Assembly (NCBI RefSeq): GCF_025399195.1
Contig: NW_026252095.1
Location: forward strand, 62,001-126,000
DNA from: Umbelopsis ramanniana AG
Lineage: Eukaryota > Mucoromycota > Umbelopsidomycetes > Umbelopsidales > Umbelopsidaceae
Reading direction: 5' to 3'
Length of the DNA: 64,000 nt
The notes beneath the pieces are model-generated. The model saw only the letters and a list, made by a program, of their open reading frames with translations, was not told the DNA's origin and did no database searches. Of the stretch, positions 38,474 to 49,459 are shown in pieces. Both the position numbers and the translations under genes were made by a program. Position 1 is the first letter of the stretch. Every line of letters starts with the position of its first letter.

Positions 38474-39656
38474 CTAGTTATCAAGATACCAGAGGCCGAC
38501 GTCTTGCAATGCAGCTTTCTTGGCATCGCCAACTCTGTAGTACAATATACATTAGCTATTGAAAACACCATCCATTCAATGAAACAAGGACAAACCTGTA
38601 GTTAGCGTGAACCATCATTGGCTCAAACCCAAGGGAAATGGGTAATTTGGAACCAAAATAGAAGTGGCCGTTAGGAAAGAGCATCAAGTCAAGAAGAAGC
38701 ATGGGCGACGTTTTGTACTGCTGGTCCATGCCGGCTAGGACTCGATTCATAACACGTTGTTGCGTCAAAGCGGGAATACGATCCTGAATATCGATGGTAC
38801 GCCCCATAACCCGTTTGCTGACATCTGTCGGACGCATCAAGTAAAAGCCACTGTTGATGGAGGTGTATTGCGTTTCTTGGCTGAAAACCATATGCAAGTT
38901 TTTGCGGCTCTTCAAATTCCACATAAGATGAGTGTAGATGTTGGGGTTGACAAAGACGATATCCACATCCGAAAACCAGACAGTGACATCAAGGTACAGC
39001 AATCGCTCAACAATAAGGGATTTGGCATGGGTGATAGGAGTGTAGCTGTTTGTTTTCCAAGCAGCAAAGTCACCAGAAAGCTGGACATGTCGCCATTCTT
39101 CAGGAATAAGAACAACGTTGCTACCCAGTCCTATGTTGGTCAAGGCATCCACGAGCTCTTGATCAATAGCAAACACAAGGAAATTGGTAATTTCCGTGCG
39201 TTTGAGAGATTCTATCCAGTTGAGAGTGTATTCGAGCATTCCGTGGTTGACTACAGCAATCAACAGAGTTCGTTCAGCTACTTCGATGAAGTTGCGTTCG
39301 ATAGCATCGATAACTTCTTGAGCAGGTGGGTCGTAAACACGCTCTTTGTAAACCAATTTACCGTACATCTCATCCTTGAAATAACTGGCGGCACTGTCAA
39401 GTTCTTTTTCTAATTTATCTGTGTCTTCATTGGTGACGTGAGGACAGTCTTGCACAATAGGAGCTTCTTGAATGGGTACAGGATGGTGGTCGATATCTGA
39501 GACGGTGTCTGTGAGGTCTTTGTTACTGACATGAGTGATGTATGTACCCTCCAAAAGTGATGACCGGTAGTTGAGGAACGCAATAACGCCGATGAAACCA
39601 AGGAGAAATAGCAACAACGATATGTGCCATCTTCTATGTGGGCGGTCGAAAGTCAT
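38474..39656 (-). CDS. Nucleotide-diphospho-sugar transferase-like, type II membrane protein
   Basis: Two exons in coding order, 39656-38596 and 38534-38474, give 373 residues. A hydrophobic anchor lies at about residues 11-29 (WHISLLLFLLGFIGVIAFL), followed by a stem to about residue 115. The catalytic part reads RTLLIAVVNHGMLEYTLNWI, VFAIDQELVDAL, KSLIVERLLYLDVTVWFSDVDIVFVNP and TSINSGFYLMRP. WFSDVDIVF contains the DxD motif that binds metal and the sugar nucleotide, and the whole pattern fits the Nucleotid_trans (GT77-like) family. Likely a Golgi glycosyltransferase; donor and acceptor unknown. The short last exon adds VGDAKKAALQDVGLWYLDN, the expected family ending; without it the protein would end in an unrelated read-through tail. 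Confidence 0.88.
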
Positions 39657-40549
39657 GATGCTTCAAAGGAAAAAGGCGAAGATGAAGGGGGAAAGCTGGA
39701 TTGCTCAGGGCAAACAGACGAAGGAGTGGAGGAAACAAAGGGTATAAGCGCTTGATCTTAGAGAGTTTATTTAAAAAAAAAAAATTCAAGGGAATTCTGA
39801 TATCAAATGCGATGGGGTTAATCTTGACAATCCGGCGCACTTTGGATCATCGGCAGAAGACTTGCCATCCAATGAGAACTTTGGTTATGATGCATTTCAA
39901 GTATATTCTATTCCTAGATGATAAACACAGACACGCCGGAATTCGTACCACTGGACGCATCTAATGCAGTAGTAAATCCAGGGATGGTAGGCCCCCCGAT
40001 GGCTGCACAGTGAGGAGTATCACTGCGCCTCCCATCACCACTCCACGTTACCGCCATATTACCTTAAGAGCTTCCTTAACACGATTCAAATTACTGTTCA
40101 AGAAATGGGATTGTTCAACTTCAAACAAATTTCTCGGTAAGCTTTGGCAACAGAAGTTCTGAAAAACGGTAGAAGAATCCAGTTGACAGCAAAGGCGCAA
40201 GGAGGAAGTGATAGCCCACATCGTGGCATAGACCATTGTTTACGTTTCAGTGCCAAAAAATTTTGAATGACTTTTTTAGCCATGTTTTAAGCTCGAGTGT
40301 CTAGCTCAACAAGCGCCATCTGTACTCTCTGTATGACTATTCACCCCTCAAACCGGAGTCTTATAAAGCAATAGAACTTCTAGAATGTAAAAACGCACAC
40401 CATACAAGAAAGAAGTGTAGTTGTCGCCGCCATTTTAGGATAATATCATCTTGGCAAGCATATAAAAATAGAGATTTTACAAATATTCATGAACTCGTTT
40501 ACCGCTGGTCATGTTAGCGCTGATATAATGTTTATCATGTCATGCTTTA
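39657..40549. other. Intergenic, 893 bases, one weak micro-gene candidate
   Basis: Contains the promoter of the transferase (A9 tract near 39775) and the 3' side of the FAD oxidoreductase gene. A minus-strand Met at 40283 in strong context (AAAACATGG) opens a 61-codon frame; splicing of a plausible 86-base intron would instead give 25 codons. Neither product is recognisable, so it is not called as a gene. Confidence 0.4.
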
Positions 40550-42133
40550 CTAAGCCGATGGTAACTGAAATCGTTGCCTAGGGAGGAAAATATTGGCTAT
40601 GTCATCCGCGGCATTACATTTTCCAGAAACCATTTCTGCGACGCGTCGTCCACTCCACCAACAGAGCGGCATTCCTATGTACGACGACGGAAAAAGTAAG
40701 TTAACACCAATAATCACAGAATGGGTCTATGTAGTGAATCCTCACCATGACCGTTATAACCTGCGGAAACAAACTGGTTTGGAGCATGTTCTAAAGGTCC
40801 AATATAGGGCAAATGATCTTTGGTGTAGCCTTGAACACCAGCCCATTCAGCCTCTTCATATTCAGGCCAGTCTTCGTTGGGAAAATGGGAACGCACAAAC
40901 TGGCGAATGTCGGTATGCAGTACCGGATAAATCGAAGAGTCGTTGGCTCTTATCATTCCTCCTAGCCCGGTCCCGAGGAAATCCATTGTCTCATGATCTA
41001 TAAAGGGCCGATTTTTTCCATCGATTGTACTTCTTCCTCCACCAACAATGACGATGTTGTCCTTATCGCGCTGAATAAGATAGTGCGCAACACTGTGCCA
41101 AACAAATCCCCTCTCCTTCCAAATTTGTTTAGGCATTTTCAATGCCATCACTTGCTCGCTAACCGGAAAGCAAACTTCTCGAAGCTCGGGAAGCAAGTGT
41201 CCCATCCAACCATTTGTACAGTGGATGATAGTTTTGGCTACTATGATCCCTTTGTTTTCAGTGTGCACTGCCCATTTTCCAGTAGGTGTAGATTTGACAG
41301 CAGTCACCGGTGTTTGTGTATATAGCTGGACGGCATTGGCTTTAATCAGTCTCTGGAAGACTTCCCATATCCATTTGGCAGGGAACATTTGATAAGCTTC
41401 TATTTTTATAGCACCCAGAACATCGGGCGAGCGCAGTCTCTAGTGGCGAAACGATGAAAGAATTTGACAGTGTTAGTGTAATGCTTGTACACCTACTACC
41501 GCGGAGAATTTAAGCCCGTACCTGCCGTGCTTCCTGTTGCTCCCAGACTTCGCACATGCCCCATTCGCGATTATGTTTTTTGCAGAACGCAACTTCTTGC
41601 TTGGCAATCTCCCATGATTCTTCAGTGCAATACGCCATTACATTGTCTCCTTTCTGAACTTCTGCAATATCCGCAATACCTATACAATAGCCTATTAGCG
41701 CACAAGCCTCCTTGGAAAAGACCGCGCCGGTCTGAACCCCTTATTTGAAAACTATACCTTCGTCATAAAGGAAGGACGCTATTTCCTGAACGTTTGCCCA
41801 CTCAAGGTCCCTTCGCCATAGAGCATAGTCCTCGCCAAAGAGTTCGACGTCGCGCAGTATGTTACGATGGTTATAAGGTATGAGGTGACCTCCATTTCGA
41901 CCTGTAGCACCCTCAGCTACTCCACGGGCGTCCAAAACAGTGACTTGGCAATCTTTGCCTATCATTTTGGATAGATGGTAGGCTGTGCTCGCTCCTGTAT
42001 AGCCTGCACCAATGATGAGGATATCTGTCTCGTGGGGAAGGTTGGGCGTAGACTGGAAGTCAGATAGGGGATTTTTGGCATTTTGTAGCCACCATGATGG
42101 CAATGGGTATTTGTCGGGGAGCCCTGGATCCAT
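40550..42133 (-). CDS. FAD-dependent oxidoreductase (DAO superfamily)
   Basis: Exons in coding order 42133-41758, 41679-41522, 41439-40746 and 40674-40550 give 450 residues. The Rossmann motif is DILIIGAGYTGASTAYHLSK near residue 40, followed by the family's ARGVAEGATGRNGGHL, an FAD-linked motif typical of gamma-glutamylputrescine-oxidase-like and fungal amine oxidoreductases. Near the C-terminus come GYTKDHLPYIGPL and SAGYNGHGMPLCWWSGRRVAEM, the second FAD site of DAO proteins, completed only when the last exon is joined. Likely oxidises a C-N bond of an amine or amino acid using O2, in cytosol or peroxisome; no SKL ending is present. Exact substrate unknown. Tandem with, and downstream of, a transcription factor gene on the same strand. 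Confidence 0.9.
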
Positions 42134-42445
42134 GAGCACAGCAAGTCAATGGCTCTCACGTAAAGAGATTTTTATGCCAGCTATAAGCGTGGAAATTCGC
42201 ATAGACTACGGGTTTGAAAGTCAGTTGGTTTCCATATCGCCACTGAGTCATTGGCCCACGGCTGACAAACGCGGTGTGAGAAATCGCTATCTAATGGAAA
42301 CTGTCACAGCACATTGGCAATTATCTCACGACAGCAATGTCAGGTTAACCTATTTCACACGTGTCAACCAGACAAACAATCAAATTACCATTAACTGGTT
42401 TAAAAAAAAAAGCATGGAGATCCACCGCTTGGTTAGCAGTAAGAA
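42134..42445. promoter_or_regulatory. Promoter region of the FAD oxidoreductase, 312 bases
   Basis: Separates the transcription factor stop and the oxidoreductase start on the same strand. Contains CACGTG at 42358-42363 and an A9 tract near 42402. No gene seen. Confidence 0.4.
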
Positions 42446-44221
42446 TTACATTGCTCCCTGTCGTTTATTGATGGCCATACGCATTGAACCCTTTTTCTTA
42501 GCGCGCTTTTTACGTATGTTTTTTGCAATGGGATCAGCTCTAAACACTTGGATGCTGTAATCATCTACAAGTGGCTCGCTTGTATGCTCGATTTCCAAAA
42601 GTTCAAAATCACTATCTATTTTTTCTCCGTAAAATCGTAAGTTGAACAAATCATTTTCATACGCTGAGGTTCCTCGCAATAAGTGATTGTTCAACAACAT
42701 TTGTTCTCGAGCAATGACTCTTGTTGAATCGTCGTCTTCCGAATAATGGTGGACCATTTTCGCGGCATTATGAATAGCAAAGAACATGTGGTGATAAGTG
42801 CTCTGGTCGCAACCAATCTCATGCAAGTACTCTAGTCCGGAGAGTAGTTCAGAAATGGTGTCGAGTGTGTCAAAGATCATGTCATTCGGCGGTTGGCTAT
42901 CGGGTAACAAGAATTGAAAGAGAATGACCAGGCGAATAGAGTGATATGACAAATGCAGGTGAACATCGACTTTGGGTTTGAAGTTAAATTTTCTGGGGCC
43001 TACAAAGTTGATGTTGGATCGTTCGCTCAAGGTCGCGTCCTGAAGAAGAGCGAACCAGCTACGATGATCGTTGGTGAAGTCCATGTATGCTTTGGAAGGG
43101 AGGACCTGACCTTCAGGAGCATTAGGATCAAAGAACGCACGAAACTTAAGACCAGTGATGGCGCGCCGAATGACCCCGCCTAGAGCCGCAAAGTGGTATA
43201 AATTCAAGGTCTCCGGATCCGTCACGGTTTTCTGCTCGATCATCTCGGTCAAGGTTGGCACATGCATGGGATGGTCTTTTCTCAGTAACAGTGGTCTATT
43301 CAAGGACAATCCAACCCAAGCATCTATATAGTACCATCGACACCAGCAGAGGCGGATCAGTTCTTGGAAGTTGGGGCGGGATTTATCGCTTTGCGTCAAA
43401 TGAAATAATGCAATGGATGCCAAACTCCCCCAGGTCTTTTGCTGATCATATAACCGCATGAGATTAGAGGCGTAACTCAAGCAAAAATACGCTAAAACGG
43501 CGTCTGCATTCATACTGTCAAATAAAACATCCATGCGGTTGCTTGCTTGTTTATAAAACGCCGCAGCCGTCGCCATGCCGAAATCTTCAGTGCAGTCTTT
43601 GCCGATGAATGTCGCCAATGTAATGGCAGCTAGACCATCCACAATGGGTTTCGGCCGAGATCGCCAATCCTTGGCTACATCGATCTTCAGCGGCGCAATC
43701 TTAAAGGCTAAGCAACACCAGTCCTTCTGGGCCTTTCCCATAATAACGTCCATGATGTCTTCGTAGGATACTTTCATCTGTATGGGCGATATGATGGGAT
43801 TCGGATTCTGCAACATGCGCTCTATATCGAGTATGGGGGGCGTAGGATTGGTATAATCTGGAAGTACGTTGGGTAGGTCGTACTGATCTTCATGTTGAGG
43901 TGTGCTCGGTCGATTGGCAAACCGTTGCATGATAGTCTCTAATTCGCTATAATTTTCTACATGAAATAAAATCACAGAATGCTCAGAGCAATCACTTTCA
44001 ACGTCGCTCACTCTATCAGTATCTTCGGGTATATTGTCTTGGGGGTTATCTATTATCTGAGAATGGGTTTCACTATCAAAGCGGTCCGTTGTTGAATGGT
44101 GCGTTTTTCGAAGCGACATGGCTGTAAATTGTGAGTATGCCGAGAGCAAGTAATTGTGTTGAAGGAGAAGAAAAGAAGAAAAAGAGATGGAAGCTTCAGC
44201 AGAGAATACTTTATTTCCCAT
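42446..44221 (-). CDS. Fungal-specific transcription-factor-domain protein, no zinc cluster
   Basis: A single uninterrupted frame of 591 residues from ATG 44221 (strong context CCACCATGG); ATG 44119 (MSLRKTHHS) would give 557 and is a fair alternative, because the intervening sequence is pyrimidine-rich like a leader. The middle matches the fungal transcription factor regulatory domain: AITLATFIGKDCTEDFGMA, YFCLSYASNLMRLYDQQKTW, FQELIRLCWCRWYYIDAWVGLSLNRPLLL. There is no Cys-rich Zn2Cys6 cluster at the N-terminus and no upstream exon that could supply one. The C-terminus is basic (KNIRKKRAKKKGSMRMAINKR), likely a nuclear signal. Role probably in regulation without standard DNA binding, or binding through partners. 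Lack of introns is unusual in this window. Confidence 0.8.
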   Translation of the reverse strand: MGNKVFSAEASISFSSFLLLQHNYLLSAYSQFTAMSLRKTHHSTTDRFDSETHSQIIDNPQDNIPEDTDRVSDVESDCSEHSVILFHVENYSELETIMQRFANRPSTPQHEDQYDLPNVLPDYTNPTPPILDIERMLQNPNPIISPIQMKVSYEDIMDVIMGKAQKDWCCLAFKIAPLKIDVAKDWRSRPKPIVDGLAAITLATFIGKDCTEDFGMATAAAFYKQASNRMDVLFDSMNADAVLAYFCLSYASNLMRLYDQQKTWGSLASIALFHLTQSDKSRPNFQELIRLCWCRWYYIDAWVGLSLNRPLLLRKDHPMHVPTLTEMIEQKTVTDPETLNLYHFAALGGVIRRAITGLKFRAFFDPNAPEGQVLPSKAYMDFTNDHRSWFALLQDATLSERSNINFVGPRKFNFKPKVDVHLHLSYHSIRLVILFQFLLPDSQPPNDMIFDTLDTISELLSGLEYLHEIGCDQSTYHHMFFAIHNAAKMVHHYSEDDDSTRVIAREQMLLNNHLLRGTSAYENDLFNLRFYGEKIDSDFELLEIEHTSEPLVDDYSIQVFRADPIAKNIRKKRAKKKGSMRMAINKRQGAM

Positions 44222-46257
44222 GGTGGATCTATTTTCACTGCATTGGAATCTTTATTTTGATAAAAGAACTTTGTGAGATTAAAAAAAAAAAAAGAAGGTT
44301 GTGCTGCTGGTGTACCGTTGGACAAGTCTGCTACTCTTTATGAACCTGGTTGTAGCATCATGAGGCACGCCGCTTTAGCCGTGCGCCGAACTTTACTGCC
44401 ATATACTATCGATTGTCCTGACTTCATTACCATGGAAAATCCCATGTGGATAACAAGGGTTCCTATTACCACTGGCACGCACATTCAAAAAGACTAAAAG
44501 AAAACTATCCTCATGGGATGTCCGAATGGAGACCATTTGGCAGCACAAAGGCTTGAATGGCATATTCCAGTGTTTGAACTACTTGCCAGTGTTTACAAAG
44601 AGGTCTATTTTCGTCTCGATAGCCACAACGCCTCTCCGCCCGCTTCTATACGGCACGTTCTTGCTTTGCGCTTCCAAATCAGTCGAATCAACACACTTCA
44701 ATTGATAAGATATAAGCGCCCCTCTGAGTGAGTTATAAGACATGGTGCGGTCAAGGTACGTTAGTAGCGACGAACACGAAGTACCAAATATCATCTATAA
44801 GCTTCGCCCGCTCAATTTACGGGGTGGTGACCACGTTGTGATAGGCTATGCTTCAGTTCTAGACTTTTAAACTGAGCATTTTGCAATCCTGATGACTTTT
44901 AGTGCATTATGCCGAGTGTCCTATGGTTGTAGATCAACTGAACACATCGATCGAAGCCAAACAAACCACGCCACCAATGCTCTTACGCAGCGCTAGGCAG
45001 GGCCGTTTCTCTGCAGGCTGTCAGTCTCATGCAATTGAAGAACAAAGTACAAGTAAATGAATGTGGTATGGCCTTGTAAAACCGCAAAGTGGTTTTACAC
45101 CCAGACTGTTAAATAACCATCGGCTTTTCGTGACCTGGAAGCCCATATAGACCACTCGGCAATCCCGACTAGCTGAACCACAAAGTTATAAACACCGAGC
45201 AGGAACGTACGAGATCCCCGCCGGCTTTTCTTTATTAGTAACGAGCGAGATACTCTTTGGTAGTGCGACGGTGAGTTGAAAGAGTAAATGGATTGTCTCG
45301 TGAATATGGAAATGGCCGGAATCATGTTTGGTGGCGACAAACAAAACCTCGGTTGGGCGTGGTCTGCCTGCTCTCTGTATGCCTGCAGAAAGCTTTGCGA
45401 GGGATGTCCTGGTGATTTATCTCGCAAAGAAAGATTGAGACCTCAGCTCCATGTAAGGGAAATATGGACAACTTGTCATCAGTTTTAGTCATTCCGACAG
45501 CGGAGCTGACTCGAACATCTTTCATAAGCTTTGCTGGATTGGCCATGACATCGTCGCTGGCTAACCTGTTGTGATAATCTAAAAAGTTCCCTTCACGCGC
45601 TGAGCTGTGCAACGGGGTCACTTATTCGACGGTGAAACAGCTGGCTGGTCACTTCTCTCATCTATAATCCCGATGTTGAACAAGCTCCAGCTTTTGTGTC
45701 TAGTTAAAGCACATTTCATCAACCCTTTAGCAACGTCAATATTCAAACAGGGTACACAGCATGAGCTTTATTTGCCACTTAAGGTAGTAGTCCCTCAGAA
45801 GCTTGACGGTACCTGAAGTCAAAGCAACCCATCTGACATGGTGCCGATCAAAAACGCGCCATAGATAATCGATGGCTCATCTTAAATACAAATGGCATTT
45901 CCATATATGTTACAACGAAACAACGCCGTTTTTTCTCCCACCCAACAACGACTGTACGGCCGTGTGAATATCAATCCATAACAAACCGCACTGCTGGAAG
46001 AGTCCGTACAGGTCACCACTTCATTCCATAACACTTGTTACAAGCTAAACCAATATACCTGCCTTATAAAACCAGTTTCTAAGCTTTCATGACCCACTAT
46101 GATTCTGTTCTCATAGCTCCAGGGCAAGCAGCCATTGTTCACAGTTGAAACCGTCACCTTCTTACTACCGGTATTCGGACTAATAATTTGCCGACACTCC
46201 ACAGGCACGCGAGACCTCACCTTCCCTACCAACCAATTCACAATAACAAGACTGGCC
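44222..46257. other. Gene-poor stretch of about 2 kb
   Basis: Only short frames without family similarity. Contains an A13 tract near 44281 and ordinary mixed sequence after that. No terminal repeats, transposase fragments or tRNA signals recognised. The last few hundred bases presumably contain the PER1 promoter. Confidence 0.5.
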
Positions 46258-47223
46258 ATGTCAAGGCTACTCTGCATCGGATTCCTATTATCCTTAATCC
46301 TCACAGTAACATTAGCATCGACTGGTGATCAGAGGCCACAATATAGAAACTGTGTATCAGATTGTTCTGATAAATATTGCCCAACAGAGTTACAATTATG
46401 CCTTCGCGCAACGTTTTGGACATGCCAACAAAACTGTCAATACCATTGCATGCAAGAAATAACCCGACAAGCCATCCAAAATGGTGAGGAGGTGCATCAG
46501 TACCATGGAAAATGGCCTTTCCATCGCCTATTTGGGATCCAAGAGCCTGCCAGTGTTATCTTCTCCATGCTCAACGGTTGGATGCACTACAAGTACCTAC
46601 CTGTCATTCAAAAACAGATACCGAGCTCGTATCCGCTTAAAAAGCTGTACATTGCCTGGTGTATCATTGGTATCAACACGTGGGTGTGGAGCACGGTGTT
46701 TCATATACGAGACTTCCCGTTGACTGAAAAACTAGACTACTTCAGCGCAGGATTTGGTATTCTCTACTCGTTGTACTACGCCATCATCCGACTCTTCTAC
46801 GTACGAAACGCACTCATCATCAAAGGTCTTACTGCGGTGTTTGCCTTGATGTTCCTTGCTCATGTCAGCTATTTGTCGTTTGTCCGATTTGATTATGGGT
46901 ACAACATGCTCGCCTGTATCATTATCGGCTCCATTCAAACCAATCTCTGGTTGTGGTGGTCTATATTGCAGTACACGCCATGGGGAGACAAACAGAGACG
47001 CCCGTACGCTTGGCTCGCTGGATTTTCTGTCATAGCCATAAGCTGTGCCATGGCCCTAGAGGTCTTTGACTTTCCACCATGGTTCGGCGTCATCGATGCC
47101 CATAGTTTATGGCACGCAACGACCATTCCATTGGTGGCAGTGTGGTACACCTTTTTGTTGAAGGACACCAGCTATGAACTGACATTAGGGAATGTTCGAG
47201 GATCAAATAAAAGAATGGCCTAG
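46258..47223 (+). CDS. PER1: PER1/PGAP3-type GPI-anchor remodelling protein
   Basis: Intronless frame of 321 residues. A signal peptide (LLCIGFLLSLILTVTLAST) precedes a Cys-rich lumenal segment typical of Per1 (RNCVSDCSDKYC, CLRATFWTCQQNCQYHCM). Then about seven hydrophobic helices carry the CREST-superfamily positions: YIAWCIIGINTWVWSTVFHIRD with the conserved His, an RLFYVRNAL loop, and DAHSLWHATTIPLVAVWY with the second His pair. Per1 works in the ER and removes the sn-2 acyl chain of the GPI lipid so it can be remodelled with a long fatty acid. ATG 46258 is chosen because it directly precedes the signal peptide; upstream in-frame sequence lacks a Met. Length close to yeast Per1 (357) and human PGAP3 (320). 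Confidence 0.95.
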   Translation: MSRLLCIGFLLSLILTVTLASTGDQRPQYRNCVSDCSDKYCPTELQLCLRATFWTCQQNCQYHCMQEITRQAIQNGEEVHQYHGKWPFHRLFGIQEPASVIFSMLNGWMHYKYLPVIQKQIPSSYPLKKLYIAWCIIGINTWVWSTVFHIRDFPLTEKLDYFSAGFGILYSLYYAIIRLFYVRNALIIKGLTAVFALMFLAHVSYLSFVRFDYGYNMLACIIIGSIQTNLWLWWSILQYTPWGDKQRRPYAWLAGFSVIAISCAMALEVFDFPPWFGVIDAHSLWHATTIPLVAVWYTFLLKDTSYELTLGNVRGSNKRMA

Positions 47224-47327
47224 CGTCTTCCTTTTTTTATTTTTTATTCGTACTCTATAATAATACAGCCCCTTTTCAATGTGTACGGTATGTTGTTGCA
47301 TTATAGTCATACAGAATTGCCAAAAGT

Positions 47328-49220
47328 TTAAAGTAAATATACCTTTCGCTTGGTTTGAAAATTGTTTTCATCTATGGATTTTTTGTTCAGTCGAGAAAGC
47401 CAAGTGCGCAAGATAACAGCACTACCGGCTGCGAGGAGCATGGCTCCGCCATTCACCATATTGGAACCAATATAACGTGGAGCATCACTCGTCCAGCCCG
47501 TGTACAGCGCAAAAGTACAGATCAATGCACCAAAGTTTGCCATGGACGAGACGATTCCCGTTGCAGATGCCACGGCAACATCCCCTTCGTTTGAGTTTGC
47601 TGTCCATGCCATTGTCTGTTGATAGTGAGTAGAACGAATCAGGAACGCCACCAAATTTACTGCAATGCTTACCAAGGGAACGGTCGGATAGGTAGCTCCA
47701 GCGACCACCATCAATCCAAAATAGCGGGCACCCACGGAGGGAGCAAAGCTTAGGATCACAAAGCCCACGAAACTCAGTACGCAACAGCTAATGATGAACC
47801 AGCTTCGGATGGCGATACGGTCGCTCAATGACGTTGTCACAAAAACCGAAAGTGCACCAAAGACATAGGGTGGCACACTCATCAAACTGACCTGGATAGA
47901 ATTGTAGGTACCCATTTGTTGCACGATCTTTGGTATAAAGTAGCCCAACGACGTAGCTGCCATGACAGGTGATAGGTACAGAATGCAGAACAACCATGTT
48001 TTGCCATCCAATAGCCGTTCGCGTAATCCATGCCAATACTTCGACTGCGGAGCCTTAGTCTCATCGTCTTCTTCCATATTTTTATACTGTAGTCTTTCTA
48101 TGGCTAATTTCTTCTCATCGCCTTTAAGAAACCGCTTCACTGACGACGGTCTAGATGGAAGCACCCAAAAGTTGGCGAAACCAAACACCACCGATATGAT
48201 GCCGGATATCAAGAAGAGCCTAAGGTATCAATATTAGCTATGCGCTTTTTTTTCGATGTTCTTCTTACTCTAACCATGGTGCATTCAAGAAATTTACCAT
48301 TGCCAACCATACAAATTGCCTCGAGTGTCAATAAGCTGAATACCAGCAGAGATCAAACCTCCGAAAGCGCCTGTGGAAGTAAATGTCCAAAGCGTTAGAG
48401 ATATAGCATTTACCGGTGAAAGTCAAAGGTACGCTATACAGACCTGACACAGGACCGGCAAGGTAAGTAATGCCTAGTCTTGAAGAGACTTCGCTGGGTC
48501 GATACCATAACGTCATGTAGTATGCTGCGTCCAAATACAGTGTTAAGCCATAGTCAAATGAATGGAATTGAAGATAGTATGGGATACTGTACCAAAACCT
48601 GGCCATGCTCCTGCCTCACAAACGCCCTAAAAGTTCATCCCATTGATTAAAAAGTTGCAACGCATATCCTGATAAATCACCTTAGCCGTCTTACCAAAAG
48701 GAATCGGAGCAAGTAAAAATGCCATGGCTGGGAGATGGCAGCCATACAACAAACAACGATTCCCCAAGTGACCATAATTCTCGAGATCCACAAGCTTGGA
48801 TTGAGTTTCGTCATGACCAGATTGCTTGGTACCTCGAATATCTGTGGGCCCATCAATGGAATTAGCAAGCCACGGTAGATTGGATTCAATTCGAAGGCAT
48901 TGAAATATACTTGCGATATAAGCTACATAGAACAAGCCGAGTCCTATATTGTTTTCACGGGCCGTCAGCCCAGCAACAGTGGCGAGATCGTGACCTGATT
49001 CCTTGTTCATAGTCATTGCAAAGCCGACATTGGCTCTATCCTCGACACTCAAAAAGTACAAAATAGCAATCCATGGTGGAATCAACCAATCCAACTTTCG
49101 AACCAGTTTGCGTTCTTCTGGAGTGATCTCAGGTTCTACATTCGAGGTGCGAGATCGACGAGAGCGCACAGTGGAAGCAAGCGACGGCGGCCGAAGCTCT
49201 ACTTCGGTTGGTTTTGTCAT
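47328..49220 (-). CDS. MFS permease, Dal5-like anion:cation symporter family
   Basis: Seven exons in coding order: 49220-48915, 48841-48695, 48626-48593, 48524-48444, 48370-48298, 48219-47673 and 47615-47328; 491 residues. The N-terminus is cytosolic, followed by ERKLVRKLDWLIPPWIAILY, DRANVGFA and a block with VPSNLVMTKLNPSLWISRIM, GVCEAGAWPG and MTLWYRPSEVSSRLGI, all hallmarks of the allantoate permease (Dal5/Tna1/Vht1) branch. The second half has KTWLFCILYLSPVMAATSLG and MAWTANSNEGDVAVASATGI. Such permeases import organic anions such as allantoate, nicotinate, biotin or pantothenate; the substrate here is unknown. The first intron (48842-48914) has a GC donor (ATC|GCAAGT) and is required to join YVAYI to IFEVPSNL in frame. 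Confidence 0.9.
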
Positions 49221-49459
49221 GGTTAAGAAAGTCCTCCGCCCGCCTAGCATGCAGGTTATCAAATTTTCGCAGGCTTACCCCGCATGTCACATTGCTCGGC
49301 ACCAACTAACTAACAATCCCAAGCTATTGTTTCATCTTCATCAGGTATTCTTACATGATTTATTCTATGATGATGGTGTAGAAAGTGGTTTTGGGGGTGG
49401 GGGAATGAAAAATTATGATAAATTATAAGCTATCAAATACAAGCTTTCCCAAGAAATAT

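Noticed and set aside
38201-38605. 134-codon plus-strand frame
   Set aside because: Runs over the 3' exon of the minus-strand transferase and its intron, with no Met context or similarity.
38757-39413. 218-codon plus-strand frame
   Set aside because: Antisense to the nucleotide-sugar transferase-like gene; no family features.
45095-45427. 110-codon minus-strand frame in the second gap
   Set aside because: Its composition resembles random sequence; a short segment (FLLGVYNFVVQLVGI) looks membrane-like but no gene structure supports it.
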